Assembly: GCA_038230335.1 (NCBI GenBank)
Contig: JBBRNL010000002.1
Coordinates: forward strand, 62,001 to 126,000
Reading direction: 5' to 3'
DNA from: JBBRDU01 sp038230335
Lineage (GTDB): Bacteria; Verrucomicrobiota; Verrucomicrobiia; Chthoniobacterales; UBA10450
Length of the DNA: 64,000 nt
The notes under the pieces were generated by a model. The model was not told the origin of the DNA. It searched no databases and was given only the letters and a program-made list of their open reading frames with translations. A program made the translations under genes and the position numbers. Shown piece after piece: positions 61,835-64,000 of the stretch (the stretch's first letter is position 1; every line of letters begins with the position of its first letter).

Positions 61835-62605
61835 ATGACAATGAAGATCGCGTCCTGGAATATTAACTCACTGCGGAAGCGCCAGGATCGGATGCTGGCA
61901 TGGCTCGAAAGCACTCAGCCGGACGTCGTTTGTTTGCAGGAAACAAAATGCACGGACGAGCAATTCCCAGCCCTAGCCCTGCGGGCTGCCGGTTATCACG
62001 CCGCCTATTGTGGTGAAAAGTCTTACAACGGTGTGGCCATCCTGTCGAGGACAGCACCCACGGAAGTGCGTACATCGCCTGGCGATGAGGTGATCGACAC
62101 TCAGGCGCGGGTCATCGCAGCCACCGTCGATGGAATCCGCGTTTACTCGATTTATGTGCCGAACGGCCAGGCCATCGGTTCCAGCGCGTATGAATACAAA
62201 CTGAAATGGTTCAGCCGGCTGCGCGACTGCCTGGCGCGGGAAAAAAGCGAAAAAGTCTTGGTCGCGGGCGATCTCAACGTGGCCCCGGCAGATGTTGATG
62301 TGCATGATCCCGACCTCTGGCGGGGAGCAATCATGTGTTCGGATGAGGAACGCGCGGCCTTGCGCAAAGTTTGTGAACTCGGATTCTCCGACACCCTCCG
62401 TCTGCATCACAAGGAGACCGGGCTCTTTAGCTGGTGGGATTACCGAATGCTTTCTTTTCCGAAAAATCGCGGACTCCGCATTGATGCAGTTCTGGCCAGC
62501 GCGCCGTTGTCGAAAAGATGCACCGCCGCGGGTATCGATCGGGAGATGCGCAAAGGTAAGGAACCCTCCGATCACGCGCCGGTGTGGGCACATTTTGAGA
62601 TCTGA
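61835..62605 (+). CDS. xthA: exodeoxyribonuclease III
   Basis: A 256-residue AP endonuclease/3'-exonuclease of the ExoIII family, acting in base excision repair. Motifs: WNINSLRKRQDR, metal-binding Glu in CLQETKCTDEQF, GEKSYNGVAILSR, GDLNVAPADVDVHDP, LFSWWDYR, RIDAVLAS and the catalytic His in PSDHAPVWAHF. Start ATG 61835 or 61841. A short inverted repeat TTGTCAT...ATGACAA (61813-61841) spans the start, similar to the ends of family A repeats. Confidence 0.95.
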   Translation: MTMKIASWNINSLRKRQDRMLAWLESTQPDVVCLQETKCTDEQFPALALRAAGYHAAYCGEKSYNGVAILSRTAPTEVRTSPGDEVIDTQARVIAATVDGIRVYSIYVPNGQAIGSSAYEYKLKWFSRLRDCLAREKSEKVLVAGDLNVAPADVDVHDPDLWRGAIMCSDEERAALRKVCELGFSDTLRLHHKETGLFSWWDYRMLSFPKNRGLRIDAVLASAPLSKRCTAAGIDREMRKGKEPSDHAPVWAHFEI

Positions 62606-62607
62606 CC

Positions 62608-64000
62608 ATGCCGGAGAAACCGCACCTTCGTGTTTCAAATCCGCCGGACCGCCCACTCATGATTTGGGATGGCGATTGCGGCTTCTGCCGGCTCTGGATA
62701 GAACGCTGGCGCGTTTTGAACGGGGCGACAGTGGATTACGTTACCTCGCAGGAAGCGGCGGATCGGTTCGCCGAAGTTCCGCCCGATGAATTCAAGCAAG
62801 CGGTCGTCTTAATTGCTCCGGATGGGACCGTTTTTACAGCCGCCGAAGCGGTTTACCATTCTTTTGCATATTCGAAGAGATGGTTGGCTCGGAGTTACGA
62901 TCAGGTGCCGGGATTGGCAGCCGTCTCCGAGTTTGGCTACCGAATCATCGCGCGACACCGCACCTCCGCTTCTTTTTTGACGCGGCTTTTATGGGGAAGA
63001 GATGTGCGGCCACCCACCTACTTCTGGGCCCGCCGCTGGTTTCTCCGGCTCTTGGGTCTCACTTACCTGATCGCTTTCTTGTCACTCTGGAGCCAGATCG
63101 ATGGACTGATCGGAGCGGACGGAATACTGCCGGTCAGTCAATTTCTCCCGGCCGCCCACGGCCAGCTCGGGTCGCGGGCATTTTCTATTTTGCCGACGTT
63201 ATGCTGGCTGAACGCAAGCAACGGTTTCCTCCATTTCTTGTGCGGCGGAGGTGTTCTTCTTTCGCTCCTTTTGATCGTGGGCATCGCGCCGGCGTTGAGC
63301 TTGTGCGGTTTATTTATTTTTTATCTCTCGCTCACCATGGCGGGCCAGACTTTCCTCAGTTTTCAATGGGATATCCTTCTGCTCGAGACAGGATTTCTTG
63401 CCGTGTTTTTTGCGCCATGGCGATTCTGGCCGACCCGCACCGATGATCCGCCCATATCGCGAGTCGCTCTGTTCCTTCTTAAATTCCTGCTCTTCAAGCT
63501 CATGCTTATGTCCGGTGTGGTGAAGCTGACGAGTGGCGATGATTGCTGGTGGAACCTGACCGCGCTCGACTACCACTACTGGTCGCAACCGTTGCCGACG
63601 GTATTTGCCTGGTGGGCCGATCATCATACCGTGTGGTTCAAGCAATTTTCCGTTGGCTTGTGCTTGTTCATCGAAATCGTCGTGCCGTTCTTCCTTTGGG
63701 CGCCACGCCGGCCGCGTCTTGTTGCTGCTGGGATGCTGATCTTTCTGCAAGTCGCGATCGCACTGACGGGCAACTATTGCTTTTTTAATCTGGTCACGAT
63801 CGCGCTTTGTCTCCTCCTGATGGACGACGCCGTGGTGGGGATGGCGAGTGGCGCCCGCCGCGGACCGCGCTCCATAGCCGACAGGTTTTCGACCTTCGCT
63901 GCCGCCGCGGTCCTGATTATCAGTTTGCCCGTGAACGCCTGGTTAATTTTCTCCGCGTTCAAACCGGAGGCCGAAGAACCTCGGTCGATTGCCCGGCTGC
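62608..64000 (+). CDS. DUF393 (DCC1-like) thiol-redox domain fused to lipase maturation factor, partial
   Basis: The frame is open from ATG 62608, two bases after the xthA stop, to the window end (464 residues visible). Residues ~18-130 are a DCC1/DUF393 thioredoxin-like domain with MIWDGDCGFCRLWIERW, a CxxC motif. From ~165 on it is a polytopic lipase maturation factor domain: SLWSQIDGLIGADGILPVSQ, FLSFQWDILLLETGFLAVFF, LMSGVVKLTSGDDCWWNLTA and LDYHYWSQPLPT. Its eukaryotic homologue LMF1 helps fold lipases in the ER. A redox-assisted folding role for secreted enzymes is inferred. Confidence 0.85.
   Translation, partial: MPEKPHLRVSNPPDRPLMIWDGDCGFCRLWIERWRVLNGATVDYVTSQEAADRFAEVPPDEFKQAVVLIAPDGTVFTAAEAVYHSFAYSKRWLARSYDQVPGLAAVSEFGYRIIARHRTSASFLTRLLWGRDVRPPTYFWARRWFLRLLGLTYLIAFLSLWSQIDGLIGADGILPVSQFLPAAHGQLGSRAFSILPTLCWLNASNGFLHFLCGGGVLLSLLLIVGIAPALSLCGLFIFYLSLTMAGQTFLSFQWDILLLETGFLAVFFAPWRFWPTRTDDPPISRVALFLLKFLLFKLMLMSGVVKLTSGDDCWWNLTALDYHYWSQPLPTVFAWWADHHTVWFKQFSVGLCLFIEIVVPFFLWAPRRPRLVAAGMLIFLQVAIALTGNYCFFNLVTIALCLLLMDDAVVGMASGARRGPRSIADRFSTFAAAAVLIISLPVNAWLIFSAFKPEAEEPRSIARL

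Noticed and set aside
1..64000. CRISPR array, prophage or insertion sequence
   Set aside because: No regularly spaced repeats, phage structural genes, integrase or transposase were found.

Overview
The window is chromosomal DNA of a high-GC Gram-negative bacterium, most likely a soil-type Verrucomicrobiota (Chthoniobacterales/'Spartobacteria'-like). This rests on gene content: PEP-CTERM proteins, large secreted dockerin proteins, a DUF1800-DUF1501 pair, a bacterial lipase-maturation-factor homologue, a GlnRS beside a GluRS, and many small palindromic repeats between genes. The assignment is inference; no rRNA gene is present.

Layout. 1-1.5 kb: end of a membrane protein, an ECF sigma factor and a small membrane protein, overlapping or close-set. 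1.75-8.5 kb (minus): translation/cofactor operon nusA-infB-rbfA-DHH phosphoesterase-truB-ribF, with a promoter and a terminator-like leader hairpin before nusA. 8.8-15.3 kb (plus): an ArnT-like glycosyltransferase, then marR-adaptor-RND pump behind a perfect palindromic operator. 15.4-20.3 kb: an unknown membrane-anchored protein, a glutathionyl-hydroquinone reductase, a STAS protein and a CusRS-like two-component system. 20.5-23.6 kb: a large secreted HzsA-like protein with one CxxCH haem motif and a Calx-beta domain.

23.8-27.6 kb (minus) holds the most unusual system: a full-length LanB-type lantibiotic dehydratase followed by two tandem 49-residue precursor peptides with a double-glycine leader. 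The leaders are nearly identical and differ almost only by synonymous changes, whereas the 13-residue cores have diverged. Each core has one Cys placed before one Ser. No cyclase, protease or exporter lies nearby.

27.8-41.5 kb is a block of exported proteins: two PEP-CTERM proteins, a parallel beta-helix/HYR protein flanked by imperfect direct repeats next to tRNA-Arg(CCU), a COG4705 membrane protein with four internal repeats, and two paralogous giant dockerin proteins. A decayed cyclase/TPR gene remnant follows at 41.8 kb.

42-47 kb (minus): tetR-adaptor-RND pump, again with a perfect palindrome in the promoter and a probable leaderless regulator mRNA. 47.1-64 kb is mainly housekeeping: tilS, gltX, glnS, aroE, proC, nadA, a CHASE2 protein, an M19 dipeptidase, DUF1501 and DUF1800 proteins, a beta-CASP RNase-like protein, xthA, and a DUF393-lipase maturation factor fusion that runs off the window. 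Two families of small palindromic repeats sit in the gaps of this part (one copy is at 8.6 kb).
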